Source: Simplicispira hankyongi
GTDB taxonomy: Bacteria; Pseudomonadota; Gammaproteobacteria; Burkholderiales; Burkholderiaceae_C
DNA: 64,000 bases
Assembly: GCF_003570885.1 (NCBI RefSeq)
Contig: NZ_QXJC01000001.1
Span: 1,240,001 to 1,304,000, forward strand
Direction: 5' to 3'
The position numbers and the translations under genes are program-made. Under the pieces are notes generated by a model. The model did not search any database, was not told the DNA's origin, and saw nothing but the letters and a program-made list of their open reading frames with translations. Below are positions 1 to 9,409 of this stretch, in pieces. How positions within the stretch are numbered: position 1 is the first letter of the stretch; each line of letters starts with the position of its first letter.

Positions 1-1
1 G

Positions 2-88
2 CGCGACTTTGGCGCCCTGCCGGTCACGGCCCACTTGCTCGCGCAGCACCTGGCCCCTGCTGCTGCGGACGAGTGCGACAAAACCTAA
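2..88 (+). CDS. C-terminal tail of an upstream gene, identity unknown
   Basis: An open frame enters from the left edge and stops with TAA 33 bases before leuC. Only 28 codons are visible, ending DECDKT. A LysR-type regulator often sits upstream of leuC in this bacterial group and the FGALPVTAH stretch would not be out of place in one, but 28 residues cannot settle it. Confidence 0.45.
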   Translation, partial: RDFGALPVTAHLLAQHLAPAAADECDKT

Positions 89-121
89 AATTCATCTCCC
101 CACCTGAAAGAAGAGCACCCC

Positions 122-1573
122 ATGGGACGCACCCTGTACGACAAGATCTGGGACGAGCACGTCGTCCACACCGAAGAAGACGGCACGTCCATCCTCTACA
201 TCGACCGCCATCTGGTGCACGAAGTCACCAGCCCCCAGGCGTTCGAGGGCCTGCGCCAGGCCGGGCGCAAGGTCTGGCGCATGAGCTCCATTGTTGCCAC
301 GGCTGACCACAACACCCCTACCACCGGCTGGGAACAGGGCTACGACGGCATCACCGACCCGATCAGCAAGGAGCAGATCACCACGCTGAACGACAACATG
401 GCGCAGATCAGCCCGGCGGCGTTCTTCCCGTTCATGCACCAGCGCCAGGGCATCGTGCACGTCATCGGCCCGGAAAACGGCGCCACGCTGCCCGGCATGA
501 CCGTCGTCTGCGGCGATTCGCACACCTCCACCCATGGCGCCTTTGGCGCATTGGCCCACGGCATCGGCACCAGCGAGGTCGAGCACGTGATGGCCACGCA
601 AACCCTGCTGGCCAAGAAGGCCAAGAACCTGCTGGTGCAGGTCAACGGCCAGGTGGCGCCCGGCATCACCGCCAAGGACATCGTGCTGGCCATCATCGGG
701 AAGATTGGCACTGCGGGCGGCACGGGCTACACGATTGAGTTTTCCGGCCCAGCCATTCGCGCGCTCAGCATGGAAGGCCGCATGACGGTCTGCAACATGG
801 CCATCGAAGCCGGTGCCCGCGCCGGCTTGGTGGCGGTGGACGAAAAAACCATCGACTACCTGCGCGGCAAGCCCCTGGCGCCAGGCTACGACGCAAAAAC
901 CGGGCGCTTTGTCGGCGGCGCCGAATGGGACCAGGCCGCGGCCTACTGGCGCACCCTGCATTCCGACCCGGATGCTGCCTTCGACGCAGTGGTCACCTTG
1001 AACGCCGCAGACATCGTTCCGCAAGTCACCTGGGGCACCTCGCCCGAAATGGTGCTGGGCGTGGACGGCCACGTGCCCGACCCCGACAAGGAAAAGGACG
1101 CCAGCAAGCGCGGCGCGATCGAGCGGGCACTTACCTACATGGGCCTACAGCCCGGCAAGGCCATGGACGACATCACCATCGACAAGGTGTTCATCGGCTC
1201 GTGCACCAACAGCCGCATCGAGGACATCCGAGAAGCTGCTGCCGTGGTGAAGAAGCTCGGCCGCAAGGTGGCGGGCAACGTGAAACTCGCCATGGTGGTG
1301 CCGGGCTCGGGCCTGGTGAAGCAGCAGGCCGAGCGCGAGGGGCTGGACGCCATCTTCAAGGCCGCCGGCTTTGAGTGGCGCGAACCCGGCTGCTCCATGT
1401 GCCTGGCGATGAACGCCGACCGCCTGGAGCCGGGCGAACGCTGTGCATCCACCTCCAACCGCAACTTCGAAGGCCGCCAGGGCGCGGGCGGGCGCACGCA
1501 CCTGGTCAGCCCCGCCATGGCCGCCGCAGCTGCCGTGCACGGCCATTTCGTGGATATTCGCAAGTTCGCCTAA
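122..1573 (+). CDS. leuC: 3-isopropylmalate dehydratase large subunit (LeuC)
   Basis: Large subunit of isopropylmalate isomerase, which with LeuD converts 2-isopropylmalate to 3-isopropylmalate in cytoplasmic leucine synthesis. It is an aconitase-family protein of 483 aa, slightly longer than the usual 465-475. The three [4Fe-4S] ligands are visible: Cys361 in GSCTNSR and Cys424/Cys427 in GCSMC. The N-terminus [13 protein letters not shown] and the [12 protein letters not shown] motif are typical. The ATG follows a purine-rich GAAAGAAGAG Shine-Dalgarno region. It heads a run leuC, entericidin gene, leuD, leuB, asd on one strand, so co-transcription with leuD is likely. Confidence 0.98.
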   Translation: MGRTLYDKIWDEHVVHTEEDGTSILYIDRHLVHEVTSPQAFEGLRQAGRKVWRMSSIVATADHNTPTTGWEQGYDGITDPISKEQITTLNDNMAQISPAAFFPFMHQRQGIVHVIGPENGATLPGMTVVCGDSHTSTHGAFGALAHGIGTSEVEHVMATQTLLAKKAKNLLVQVNGQVAPGITAKDIVLAIIGKIGTAGGTGYTIEFSGPAIRALSMEGRMTVCNMAIEAGARAGLVAVDEKTIDYLRGKPLAPGYDAKTGRFVGGAEWDQAAAYWRTLHSDPDAAFDAVVTLNAADIVPQVTWGTSPEMVLGVDGHVPDPDKEKDASKRGAIERALTYMGLQPGKAMDDITIDKVFIGSCTNSRIEDIREAAAVVKKLGRKVAGNVKLAMVVPGSGLVKQQAEREGLDAIFKAAGFEWREPGCSMCLAMNADRLEPGERCASTSNRNFEGRQGAGGRTHLVSPAMAAAAAVHGHFVDIRKFA

Positions 1574-1621
1574 GCTGCTTGCCGTTTTGTCCGACTGCGC
1601 TATTGCCTAAGGAGCATCACC

Positions 1622-1747
1622 ATGAAAACCACCGCCACCCTCCTCACGCTCGCCCTGGCCTTCTTTCTTGCCGGCTGCAACACGGTCAAGGGGATGGGCC
1701 AGGACATTGGCCGAGCCGGCAGCGCCATCGAGCGCGCCGCCAAATAA
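1622..1747 (+). CDS. entericidin A/B-family small lipoprotein
   Basis: A 41-aa gene between leuC and leuD. It has a strong AAGGAG site 9 bases before the ATG. The product starts [19 protein letters not shown], a signal peptide ending in a lipobox (LAGC) with Cys19 as the lipidated residue. It continues with a short [18 protein letters not shown] segment typical of entericidin-type envelope lipoproteins (EcnA/EcnB). It is expected in a membrane of the cell envelope. Entericidins have been described as a bacteriolytic/antidote pair in enterics; only one member is here, so its role is open. Its place inside the leu operon suggests co-expression with leucine genes. Confidence 0.85.
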   Translation: MKTTATLLTLALAFFLAGCNTVKGMGQDIGRAGSAIERAAK

Positions 1748-1758
1748 GAAAGCCCAGC

Positions 1759-2409
1759 ATGCAGAAATTCAACACCCACAAGGGCCTCGTCGCCCCCATG
1801 GACCGCGAAAACGTCGACACCGACGCCATCATTCCCAAGCAGTTCCTCAAATCCATCAAGAAGACGGGTTTTGGCGTCAACCTGTTTGACGAATGGCGCT
1901 ACCTTGACCACGGCGAGCCCGGCCAGGACCCGGCCAGCCGCAAGCCCAACCCCGATTTCGTGCTGAACCAGCCGCGCTACCAAGGCGCCTCCATCCTGCT
2001 GGCGCGCAAGAACTTTGGCTGCGGATCAAGCCGCGAGCACGCGCCCTGGGCGCTGGACCAATACGGCTTTCGCTGCGTGATCGCGCCCAGCTATGCCGAC
2101 ATCTTCTACAACAACTGCTTCAAGAACGGCCTGCTGCCGATTCAGTTGCCAGAAGCCACGGTGGCCCAGTTGTTCGACGAGGTGCTGGCCTTCCCCGGCT
2201 ACCAGCTCACCATCGACCTGGAGCGCCAAGTGATCGTGCGCCCGCAGGGACAAGAAATTGCGTTTGAAGTGCAGGCCTTTCGCAAGTACTGCCTGCTGGG
2301 CGGCCTGGACGACATCGGCCTGACGCTGCGCCAGTCGGACAAGATCAAGGCGTTTGAAGCCGAGCGCCTGGCCACCAAGCCCTGGCTGGCGCATTCGATG
2401 GCGTCCTGA
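1759..2409 (+). CDS. leuD: 3-isopropylmalate dehydratase small subunit (LeuD)
   Basis: Small subunit of isopropylmalate isomerase, partner of LeuC. From ATG 1759 it is 216 aa, normal for bacterial LeuD. It starts [18 protein letters not shown] and carries the substrate-loop region [14 protein letters not shown] and the [15 protein letters not shown] motif. The open frame runs much further upstream, but that part overlaps leuC in another frame and is not coding. The gene starts 11 bases after the entericidin stop codon. The space to leuB carries a palindromic repeat. Confidence 0.97.
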   Translation: MQKFNTHKGLVAPMDRENVDTDAIIPKQFLKSIKKTGFGVNLFDEWRYLDHGEPGQDPASRKPNPDFVLNQPRYQGASILLARKNFGCGSSREHAPWALDQYGFRCVIAPSYADIFYNNCFKNGLLPIQLPEATVAQLFDEVLAFPGYQLTIDLERQVIVRPQGQEIAFEVQAFRKYCLLGGLDDIGLTLRQSDKIKAFEAERLATKPWLAHSMAS

Positions 2410-2426
2410 AAATTTACACACAAAAT

Positions 2427-2470
2427 AGGCCTCCAGCGCTTATCCATAAAGCGCTTACAGCTATCAAAAT
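2427..2470 (-). repeat. palindromic extragenic repeat, family A, copy 1
   Basis: Short palindrome AGCGCTTA..TAAAGCGCT flanked by GGCCT on one side and AGCTATCA on the other. It is one of at least 13 related copies in this window. Read on the minus strand it matches the orientation TGATAGCT..AGGCC. It lies in the leuD-leuB gap. Confidence 0.8.
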
Positions 2471-2482
2471 AAGAGTATTCTC

Positions 2483-3556
2483 ATGATGAAAATCGCGGTG
2501 TTGCCGGGTGACGGCATTGGCACAGAAATCGTCGCCGAGGCCATCAAGGTCCTGGATGCGCTGGGCCTCCCCTTCGAGATGGAATCGGCCCTGGTGGGCG
2601 GCGCTGCCTACGAGGCGCACGGCCACCCTCTGCCCGAGTCCACCCTGAAGCTCGCCAAGGAGTCCGACGCCATCCTGTTTGGCGCCGTGGGCGACTGGAA
2701 ATACGACAAACTCGACCGCCCCCTGCGCCCCGAGCAAGCCATTTTGGGCCTGCGCAAGCACCTGGGCCTGTTTGCCAATTTCCGCCCCGCCATCTGCTAT
2801 GAGCAATTGGTGGGCGCGTCGAGCCTCAAGCCCGAGCTGATTGCAGGCCTCGACATCCTCATCATCCGCGAGCTGACCGGCGATATCTACTTCGGCCAGC
2901 CGCGCGGCCGCCGCACCGCCGTGGACGGCCACTTCCCCGGTGCCGAAGAAGCCTTCGACACCATGCGCTACAGCCGCCCCGAGATCGAACGCATCGCCCA
3001 CGTCGCCTTCCAGGCGGCGCGCAAGCGCAGCAAACGCGTGACCAGCGTGGACAAAGCCAACGTCTTGGAGACTTTCCAGTTCTGGAAAGACGTGATGACC
3101 GAAGTCGGCCAGCAATACCCCGACGTGGAACTGCAGCACATGTACGTGGACAACGCGGCCATGCAACTCGTCAAGGCGCCCAAGGCGTTTGACGTGATCG
3201 TCACCGGCAATATGTTTGGCGACATCCTCTCGGACGAAGCCTCCATGCTCACCGGCTCGATTGGCATGCTCCCCTCGGCATCGCTGAATGCCAAAAACCA
3301 GGGCCTGTACGAACCGAGCCACGGCAGCGCACCGGATATCGCCGGCAAAGGTGTGGCCAACCCGCTGGCCACCATCCTCAGCGCCGCCATGATGCTGCGC
3401 TTCAGTCTGAACCAGGAAGCCGCCGCCCAGCGCATTGAGGCCGCCGTGCAAAGCGTGCTGGCCCAAGGCCTGCGCACGCCGGATATCTACAGCGCAGGCA
3501 CCACCAAGGTGGGCACAGCGCAGATGGGGGATGCGGTGGTGACGGCACTGGGCTAA
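2483..3556 (+). CDS. leuB: 3-isopropylmalate dehydrogenase (LeuB)
   Basis: NAD-dependent oxidative decarboxylation of 3-isopropylmalate to the ketoacid precursor of leucine. It is 357 aa, the normal family length. The N-terminus [16 protein letters not shown] carries the cofactor-side GDGIG motif. Substrate-binding and metal residues lie in [18 protein letters not shown] and [12 protein letters not shown], and ApoNAD-side [10 protein letters not shown] is present. A second ATG three bases downstream is an equally good start. The Shine-Dalgarno is weak and the upstream 70 bp hold a palindromic repeat, so leuB may be expressed at a different level from leuCD. Confidence 0.97.
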   Translation: MMKIAVLPGDGIGTEIVAEAIKVLDALGLPFEMESALVGGAAYEAHGHPLPESTLKLAKESDAILFGAVGDWKYDKLDRPLRPEQAILGLRKHLGLFANFRPAICYEQLVGASSLKPELIAGLDILIIRELTGDIYFGQPRGRRTAVDGHFPGAEEAFDTMRYSRPEIERIAHVAFQAARKRSKRVTSVDKANVLETFQFWKDVMTEVGQQYPDVELQHMYVDNAAMQLVKAPKAFDVIVTGNMFGDILSDEASMLTGSIGMLPSASLNAKNQGLYEPSHGSAPDIAGKGVANPLATILSAAMMLRFSLNQEAAAQRIEAAVQSVLAQGLRTPDIYSAGTTKVGTAQMGDAVVTALG

Positions 3557-3567
3557 CCGGCTCCAAA

Positions 3568-3590
3568 ACCCGGCGGGTCGTCTGCCGGGT
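3568..3590 (+). terminator. weak hairpin after leuB
   Basis: ACCCGGC and GCCGGGT form a 7-bp stem with a 9-base loop just after leuB. No T-run follows, so it would be at best an inefficient or Rho-assisted end, or an mRNA-stabilising hairpin. The rest of the 262-bp leuB-asd gap shows no gene. Confidence 0.25.
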
Positions 3591-3818
3591 GAAATTCACC
3601 ATCCAGTACAATTCAGCCCCATGCTCGCCGCTTGCCCGTTCGCATTGAACCCCACATCCGCCACCCTGGCCGATGTAGCAACGCGCGCAAGCACCACCAA
3701 AACCACGACCATTAAGGGCTGATCCAGCTCCGGTTCGTCGTGCGCCCTCCCTGGCCAGACGAGCCGGGGCAAAACAGTCTGGTCTGCACTGTTTTTTTAA
3801 CTTGATAGGGGCGTTGAA

Positions 3819-4949
3819 ATGAGCAAGTTGGTAGGACTCGTCGGCTGGCGCGGCATGGTCGGCTCGGTATTGATGGACCGCATGGCCGAAGAAAAAGACT
3901 TCGACCTGATCGAGCCGCTGTTTTTCTCCACGTCGAATGCCGGCGGCAAGGCCCCCGCACAGGCCAAGAACGAAGCCACGCTGCAAGACGCTTTCAACAT
4001 CGACGCCCTCAAGCGCTGCGACATCATCATCACGGCCCAAGGGGGCGACTACACGAACGAGGTCTACCCCAAGCTGCGCGCTGCAGGCTGGGCTGGCCAC
4101 TGGATTGACGCCGCATCCGCCCTGCGCATGGAGAAGAACGCCGTCATCGTGCTGGACCCGGTGAACATGCCCGTGATCAAGAACGCCTTGGCGCGGGGAG
4201 GCAAAGACTGGATCGGCGGCAACTGCACGGTCAGTTGCATGCTGATGGGAGTGGGCGCGCTCTACAAGGCAGGGCTCGTGGAGTGGATGAGCACGCAGAC
4301 CTACCAGGCGGCCTCGGGCGGCGGCGCCCAGCACATGCGCGAGCTGCTGACGCAGTACGGCACACTGAACGCCGAGGTCAAGGCACTGCTGGACGACCCC
4401 AAGAGCGCCATTCTGGAGATCGACCGCAAGGTCATCGCCAAGCAACGCGCGCTCACCAGCGCCGAAACGGCCAACTTCGGCGTACCCCTGGGGGGTTCGC
4501 TGATTCCCTGGATCGACAAAGACCTCGGCGACGGCATGTCCAAGGAAGAATGGAAGGGCATGGCCGAGACGAACAAGATTCTGGGCATGGGCGAGGGCTT
4601 CGACTCCGCTGCGATTCCCGTCGATGGCTTCTGCGTGCGCGTCGGCGCCATGCGCTGCCACAGCCAGGCACTGACCTTCAAGCTGAAGAAGGACGTCCCC
4701 GTGGCCGATATTGAAGCCATGATCGCGGCCGACAACGAATGGGTGCAGGTGGTGCCCAACACCCGCGAAGCCACCATCAAGTCTCTCACGCCTGTGGCCG
4801 TCACCGGCACGATGCAGATTCCCGTGGGCCGCATCCGCAAGCTGGCCATGGGGCCGGAATACGTTGGAGCATTCACCGTCGGCGACCAGCTTTTGTGGGG
4901 TGCGGCCGAGCCGCTGCGGCGTATGGTGCGCATCCTGCTGGATGCCTGA
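3819..4949 (+). CDS. asd: aspartate-semialdehyde dehydrogenase
   Basis: Reduces aspartyl phosphate to aspartate semialdehyde, the branch point to lysine/diaminopimelate, threonine and methionine. At 376 aa it belongs to the long Gram-negative type. The N-terminal NADP-binding segment is [13 protein letters not shown]. The catalytic cysteine is Cys136 in [12 protein letters not shown], and the acid-base histidine is in [11 protein letters not shown]. It follows leuB after 262 bp and precedes fimV, the same order seen in related betaproteobacteria. Only a weak GGGGCG ribosome site is visible before the ATG. Confidence 0.97.
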   Translation: MSKLVGLVGWRGMVGSVLMDRMAEEKDFDLIEPLFFSTSNAGGKAPAQAKNEATLQDAFNIDALKRCDIIITAQGGDYTNEVYPKLRAAGWAGHWIDAASALRMEKNAVIVLDPVNMPVIKNALARGGKDWIGGNCTVSCMLMGVGALYKAGLVEWMSTQTYQAASGGGAQHMRELLTQYGTLNAEVKALLDDPKSAILEIDRKVIAKQRALTSAETANFGVPLGGSLIPWIDKDLGDGMSKEEWKGMAETNKILGMGEGFDSAAIPVDGFCVRVGAMRCHSQALTFKLKKDVPVADIEAMIAADNEWVQVVPNTREATIKSLTPVAVTGTMQIPVGRIRKLAMGPEYVGAFTVGDQLLWGAAEPLRRMVRILLDA

Positions 4950-5059
4950 ACGGGTACAAAGCACGGTCAGGGCACGCGGCGCTCGTTGTGGCGAGACAAC
5001 AGCCCCGCGTGCTGGGAACCCTTCGGCTTGCCTGCCAGAAGCTTCCCCATTGCCTTAGC

Positions 5060-5088
5060 TTGTCACTGCAAAACATTGCTGCTATGGT
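5060..5088 (+). promoter_or_regulatory. sigma-70-like promoter candidate for fimV-truA
   Basis: TTGTCA (5060-5065) and TATGGT (5083-5088) are separated by 17 bp and lie about 45 bp before the fimV start, in the AT-richer part of the asd-fimV gap. Inferred from sequence only. Confidence 0.4.
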
Positions 5089-5133
5089 GCTTTTACCTAT
5101 TTTCTATGCCGGAGCGGATTGGGCATTCAGACC

Positions 5134-7827
5134 ATGAAAAACGATATCCCGTTCGGCAACGTCCCCCACTCCTATCCGCTAATGGCAACCATGCACCGTT
5201 GGAAATACTCTGCGCTGGCGGCTGCCGCGCTCGCGTCCGTGGCTTTGTATGCGCCCGACGCACTCGCACTTGCCTTGGGGCCCGTCACGGTGCAATCGGC
5301 ACTGGGCGAGCCCCTGCGTGCAGAAATCGCCTTGCCGAGCATCACGCCGGCAGAAGCCGATTCGCTGAAAGTCACTACGGCAGCACCCGAAACCTTCCGT
5401 GCCCAGGGCATGGAATATTCAAGTGCTGCGGGACAGGTACATATGGCGCTGCAGCGCAGGCCGGATGGCAGCAGTGTGCTGCGCCTGAGCAGCAACACAC
5501 CTGTCAACGACCCTTTCGTGGACCTGATCATTGATGCCACTTGGGCGACCGGCCGCATCACGCGCAGCTACACCATGCTGTTTGATCCACCGGCCATGCG
5601 TCGGCCCGCACCCAGCGTGACGGCGGCTCCCCAGGTGCGTGCACCGGCTCCAGCCGCACCCTCCGCGCAAGCCTCGGCAGTGCCCACGCGCCCGGCAGCG
5701 CCGCCGCGTTCGGCTGCGCCTGCCACAGCCGAATCGTCAGGCAATGTCACCGTGAAGGCAGGCGACACCGCCGGCCGTATTGCCAATGCCCACCGTCCGC
5801 ACGATGTGTCGCTTGACCAGATGCTGGTGGCCATGCTGCGCGCCAATCCCGAGGCGTTCATTGGCGGCAACGTCAACCGACTCAAGGCCGGCGCGGTGCT
5901 CGATCTGCCAAGCGCGAGCCAGGCAGCAGCCACTCCAGCAGCCGAGGCGCGCCAGACCATCGCAGCGCAAAGCCGTGATTTCAACGCTTTCCGCCACAAG
6001 CTGGCCGCGGCAGCACCCACTGCCGAAACCACCAGTGCCGGGCGCAGCGAAAGCGGGCGCGTGCAAACGCAGGTGCAGGAGCAAAAGACGACAAGCACCT
6101 CACCCGACAAACTCACCCTCTCCAAGGGCGCCGTCAAAGGCACCAAGGCCACGCCGGAAGCACTGGCGACGCGCAAGCAGGCCAGTGAAACGTCCGCACG
6201 GGTGGAAGAGCTGTCCAAGAACATCAGCGATCTCAACAAGCTGGCGAGTGCTTCCGGTTCTGCCGCTGGCGCAGTGCCCAGCGCACCTGCCGCGTCCACA
6301 GCAACGGGAGCAGGCCCAGCCGTGACAAGCACCGCTGCGGTTCCCCCAGCCGTACCAGCCGCCACCCCGGCAAGCGCATCTGGTCCGGCCATCGCAGCAT
6401 CGGCCCCCGCTCCGCAGGCGACAGCGCCTGCCGCCACCGCTAGCGCTGAAGCCTCCCCACCTGCTGCGGCCAGCACGATCGCCGCCAGCGAAATGGTGCC
6501 TGCTTCGGCACCTGCCGCCCCTGCGCCGGCAGCGTCGAAGGCCGCCGCTGTGCCTCCTGCTCCAGCGCCTGCAGAAGAACCTGGTTTCATCGCGGGTTTG
6601 CTGGAGCAGCCGCTGATTCCCGCAGGCGCGCTGACACTGCTGCTGTTGCTTGGCTACGGTGGCTACCGCATCGCCCAGCGCCGTCGCAACCAATCAGGCG
6701 TCGACAGCTCGTTCCTCGAAAGTCGCTTGCAGCCCGACTCCTTCTTCGGCGCCAGTGGCGGCCAGCGCGTCGATACAGCAGGCACCGATTCCACCGGCTC
6801 CTCCATGGCGTATTCGCCCAGCCAGCTGGACGCGGGCGGCGACGTGGATCCAGTGGCAGAAGCCGATGTCTACCTCGCCTACGGCCGTGACCTGCAAGCC
6901 GAAGAAATCCTCAAGGAGGCGATCCGGCACAACCCGGAGCGGGTGTCCGTCCACGCCAAGCTGGCCGAAATCTACGCCAAGCGACAAGACCGCAAATCGC
7001 TGGAAGCCGTGGCCAAGGATATTTTTGGCATTACCAACGGAGAAGGTGCCGACTGGAACCGCGTTACGGAACTTGGCCGCGACCTGGATCCAGAAAACGG
7101 CTTCTACCACCCAGGTGGACAGCAAACCCCTGCCCCTGAGTTGACCCCTCCGAGCCACTTTGTCAGCACCTTTGGCCCCTCCGAAGGCCCCCCATCGCTG
7201 CCCGCTGATCTGGATCTGGACCTGGACCTTGATCTGCCCGACGATGCACTGACAGAGGCACCCGCACCGGCGCCAGCAGTGGCCGGCAGCTTCGCCGCTG
7301 CAGCAGCGGCAGCAGCTGTGGCAAGTGCGACCGCACGCACTTCGCTGGATACGGCTGCTGCACCTGCACAGGAAGAGCCGGCCTGGTCCCCACCCACTGG
7401 TTCTGGCACCCTGGCCTGGGAGGCGCCCGAGAAAGTGGAGCCAGTGCCCGAGGCCGCTGCACCAGAGCAAGAGCAAGATCTGCATGATTTCCCACTCGAT
7501 CTACCTGCCATGGACACCCAGCCGCAAGCACTGGCGCCAGCCGAGGCACCGTTCATTCCTTCGGATTCCGGTTTGATGGATTTCGACCTGGATCACTTGT
7601 CGCTGGACCTGAACACCAAGGCTGAAGCAAAGGCAGAGGCAGTGGAAGCAACGCACGAAGCCTCGGTAGCCCAAGAAGACCCCTTGGCCACCAAGCTGGC
7701 GCTTGCCCATGAGTTCGATGCCATCGGCGACAACGACGGTGCACGCACCCTGATTGAGGAAGTCATCGCCGAGTCCAGCGGTGAACTCAAGGCCCGCGCG
7801 CAACGCATGTTGAGTGAGTTGAGCTGA
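5134..7827 (+). CDS. fimV: FimV/HubP-family polar hub protein
   Basis: Large inner-membrane protein of the FimV/HubP family, which organises cell-pole functions such as type IV pili and twitching. From ATG 5134 it is 897 aa. Visible parts: an N-terminal signal/hydrophobic segment (about residues 24-46), a conserved periplasmic domain (LGPVTVQSALGEPLRAEI), a LysM-like peptidoglycan-binding segment near 205-265 (VKAGDTAGRIA), a long Ala/Pro-rich linker, one transmembrane helix near 489-515, acidic repeats including DLDLDLDLDLP, and the C-terminal FimV TPR-like motif ending LKARAQRMLSELS. An alternative start is ATG 5191, directly before the signal peptide; a TTG at 5119 is less likely. It is followed closely by truA. 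Confidence 0.9.
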   Translation: MKNDIPFGNVPHSYPLMATMHRWKYSALAAAALASVALYAPDALALALGPVTVQSALGEPLRAEIALPSITPAEADSLKVTTAAPETFRAQGMEYSSAAGQVHMALQRRPDGSSVLRLSSNTPVNDPFVDLIIDATWATGRITRSYTMLFDPPAMRRPAPSVTAAPQVRAPAPAAPSAQASAVPTRPAAPPRSAAPATAESSGNVTVKAGDTAGRIANAHRPHDVSLDQMLVAMLRANPEAFIGGNVNRLKAGAVLDLPSASQAAATPAAEARQTIAAQSRDFNAFRHKLAAAAPTAETTSAGRSESGRVQTQVQEQKTTSTSPDKLTLSKGAVKGTKATPEALATRKQASETSARVEELSKNISDLNKLASASGSAAGAVPSAPAASTATGAGPAVTSTAAVPPAVPAATPASASGPAIAASAPAPQATAPAATASAEASPPAAASTIAASEMVPASAPAAPAPAASKAAAVPPAPAPAEEPGFIAGLLEQPLIPAGALTLLLLLGYGGYRIAQRRRNQSGVDSSFLESRLQPDSFFGASGGQRVDTAGTDSTGSSMAYSPSQLDAGGDVDPVAEADVYLAYGRDLQAEEILKEAIRHNPERVSVHAKLAEIYAKRQDRKSLEAVAKDIFGITNGEGADWNRVTELGRDLDPENGFYHPGGQQTPAPELTPPSHFVSTFGPSEGPPSLPADLDLDLDLDLPDDALTEAPAPAPAVAGSFAAAAAAAAVASATARTSLDTAAAPAQEEPAWSPPTGSGTLAWEAPEKVEPVPEAAAPEQEQDLHDFPLDLPAMDTQPQALAPAEAPFIPSDSGLMDFDLDHLSLDLNTKAEAKAEAVEATHEASVAQEDPLATKLALAHEFDAIGDNDGARTLIEEVIAESSGELKARAQRMLSELS

Positions 7828-7841
7828 GCGGGCTCGCGGTA

Positions 7842-8675
7842 TTGGGCTCCCGGATCGCCTTAGGCCTGAGCTACGCTGGCCAGCATTACAGCGGCTGGCA
7901 AAGCCAGTCCTCGGGCAACACCATCCAGGACCACCTGGAGGCCGCGCTGGCGCGCTTTGCCGGCGAGGGCAATGCCCGGATCACCACCCTGTGTGCAGGC
8001 CGCACCGACGCCGGCGTGCACGGCCTGATGCAGGTGGTGCATTTCGATGCGCCGGTGCAGCGCCCAGTCGCTGCCTGGGTGCGCGGCACGAACACTTTCC
8101 TCCCCTCCAACATCGCCGTGCAATGGGCGCGCGCCGTGCCTGACGGCTTTCACGCCCGCGCCAGTGCCACGGCACGTCGCTATGCCTACGTGCTGCTGCA
8201 GTCGCCGGTACGCCCCAGTGTCGAGGCCGGCCGGGTCGGCTGGGTATTCCGCCCGCTGGATGGTGCGGCCATGGTTGCTGCAGCGCGCCTGCTGGAAGGC
8301 GAGCACGATTTCAGCTCTTTTCGCGCTGCTGCCTGCCAGGCGCTCTCTCCCGTCAAGACCCTGGCGCCCATCCGCATCACCCGCAGCAGCATGCCAGTGG
8401 GAAGTGCCGGGAGCGACAGCGCAAGCTGCTACTGGCACTTCGAATTCGAAGCCAACGCTTTTTTGCACCACATGATCCGCAACATCATGGGCTGCCTGAT
8501 TGCTGTTGGCCAGGGCAGCCAGCCCCCGGAATGGATGGCACAGGTGCTGCAGGCGCGCTCGCGCAAGGTGGCGGCGCCGACCTTTTCGCCTGACGGGCTG
8601 TATTTTCTGGGGCCGGTGTACGCGCCATCGTGGGGCCTGCCCGCACGAACCGCTGCGTATGATTGGCTGCCATGA
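7842..8675 (+). CDS. truA: tRNA pseudouridine(38-40) synthase TruA
   Basis: Makes pseudouridine at positions 38-40 of tRNA anticodon stems. It has 277 aa and starts at TTG 7842, the only start that fits between the fimV stop and the conserved RIALGLSYAG segment; no ATG is available. The catalytic aspartate is Asp56 in CAGRTDAGVHG. FHARASATARRYAYVL and FLHHMIRNIMG are typical family motifs. It begins 14 bases after fimV and its stop overlaps the trpF start as ATGA, so truA and trpF are translationally coupled. Confidence 0.95.
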   Translation: MGSRIALGLSYAGQHYSGWQSQSSGNTIQDHLEAALARFAGEGNARITTLCAGRTDAGVHGLMQVVHFDAPVQRPVAAWVRGTNTFLPSNIAVQWARAVPDGFHARASATARRYAYVLLQSPVRPSVEAGRVGWVFRPLDGAAMVAAARLLEGEHDFSSFRAAACQALSPVKTLAPIRITRSSMPVGSAGSDSASCYWHFEFEANAFLHHMIRNIMGCLIAVGQGSQPPEWMAQVLQARSRKVAAPTFSPDGLYFLGPVYAPSWGLPARTAAYDWLP

Positions 8676-9409
8676 AAGCACCGCTTGCCCCCACACCCAC
8701 CCCGGCCCGCACGCGCATCAAGATCTGCGGACTGACGCGCGAAGAGGACGTGGACGTGGCCGTCGCCGCCGGAGCCGACGCCATCGGTTTTGTGATGTAT
8801 GCACCGAGCCCGCGTGCCGTGACGCCAGCGCGTGCTGCAGAGCTGGCGGCGCGCCTGCCGCCGTTTGTCACACCTGTGCTGTTGTTCGTCAATGAAAGTA
8901 CTACCAATGTGATAGCTGCAAGCGCTTATGTAGCAGGCGCTACACTGCAATTTCATGGAGACGAAACACCGGAAGACTGCTGGGCTGCCAGCGGCCAGGG
9001 CGCCCGGCCCTTCCTGCGCGCCGCACGCATTCCCCTGGGCGAAGGCGGGGCACGCTTCCCCCTCGTAGAATATGCCCAGCAATTCTCCCGCGCCCAAGCC
9101 ATCTTGCTCGACGCCCATGTCGAAGCGTACGGCGGTGGCGGCAAGGCATTCAATTGGTCACTTCTTCCTCCAAGCGTAAACGCTCACCTCGTCTTAAGTG
9201 GTGGACTCTCGCCTGCAAACGTGGGCGATGGGATCTTGGCGCTCCGGCCGCGCTGCACCACGCTCGCGGTTGACGTCAGCTCCGGCGTCGAATGCGATGC
9301 CCCTGGGGGAGGAACCCACAAGGGCATCAAGGACGCCGACAAGATCCAACGTTTCGTCGCCGCCGTGCGTGCGGCCGACGAGCACCTTGCCAGGAACACC
9401 CATGTTTGA
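8672..9409 (+). CDS. trpF: phosphoribosylanthranilate isomerase (TrpF)
   Basis: Converts phosphoribosylanthranilate to CdRP in tryptophan synthesis, using a TIM barrel. It has 245 aa from ATG 8672. The catalytic cysteine is in [12 protein letters not shown] and the general-acid aspartate in [33 protein letters not shown] forms the phosphate site. The stretch around 8910-8947, encoding [13 protein letters not shown], closely follows the family A palindromic repeat, so the repeat appears to be part of the reading frame. The gene overlaps truA by 4 bases and trpB by 8 bases. Confidence 0.95.
   Translation: MKAPLAPTPTPARTRIKICGLTREEDVDVAVAAGADAIGFVMYAPSPRAVTPARAAELAARLPPFVTPVLLFVNESTTNVIAASAYVAGATLQFHGDETPEDCWAASGQGARPFLRAARIPLGEGGARFPLVEYAQQFSRAQAILLDAHVEAYGGGGKAFNWSLLPPSVNAHLVLSGGLSPANVGDGILALRPRCTTLAVDVSSGVECDAPGGGTHKGIKDADKIQRFVAAVRAADEHLARNTHV
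8910..8947 (+). repeat. family A palindromic repeat inside trpF, copy 2
   Basis: GATAGCTGCAAGCGCTTATG followed by AGCAGGCGCTACAC keeps the TGATAGCT arm and the paired AGCGCTT/AGGCGCT core. It is read through in frame as part of TrpF. Confidence 0.6.

Noticed and set aside
5119-5133. TTG start for fimV
   Set aside because: ATG 5134 is a better start, and the signal peptide begins even later.
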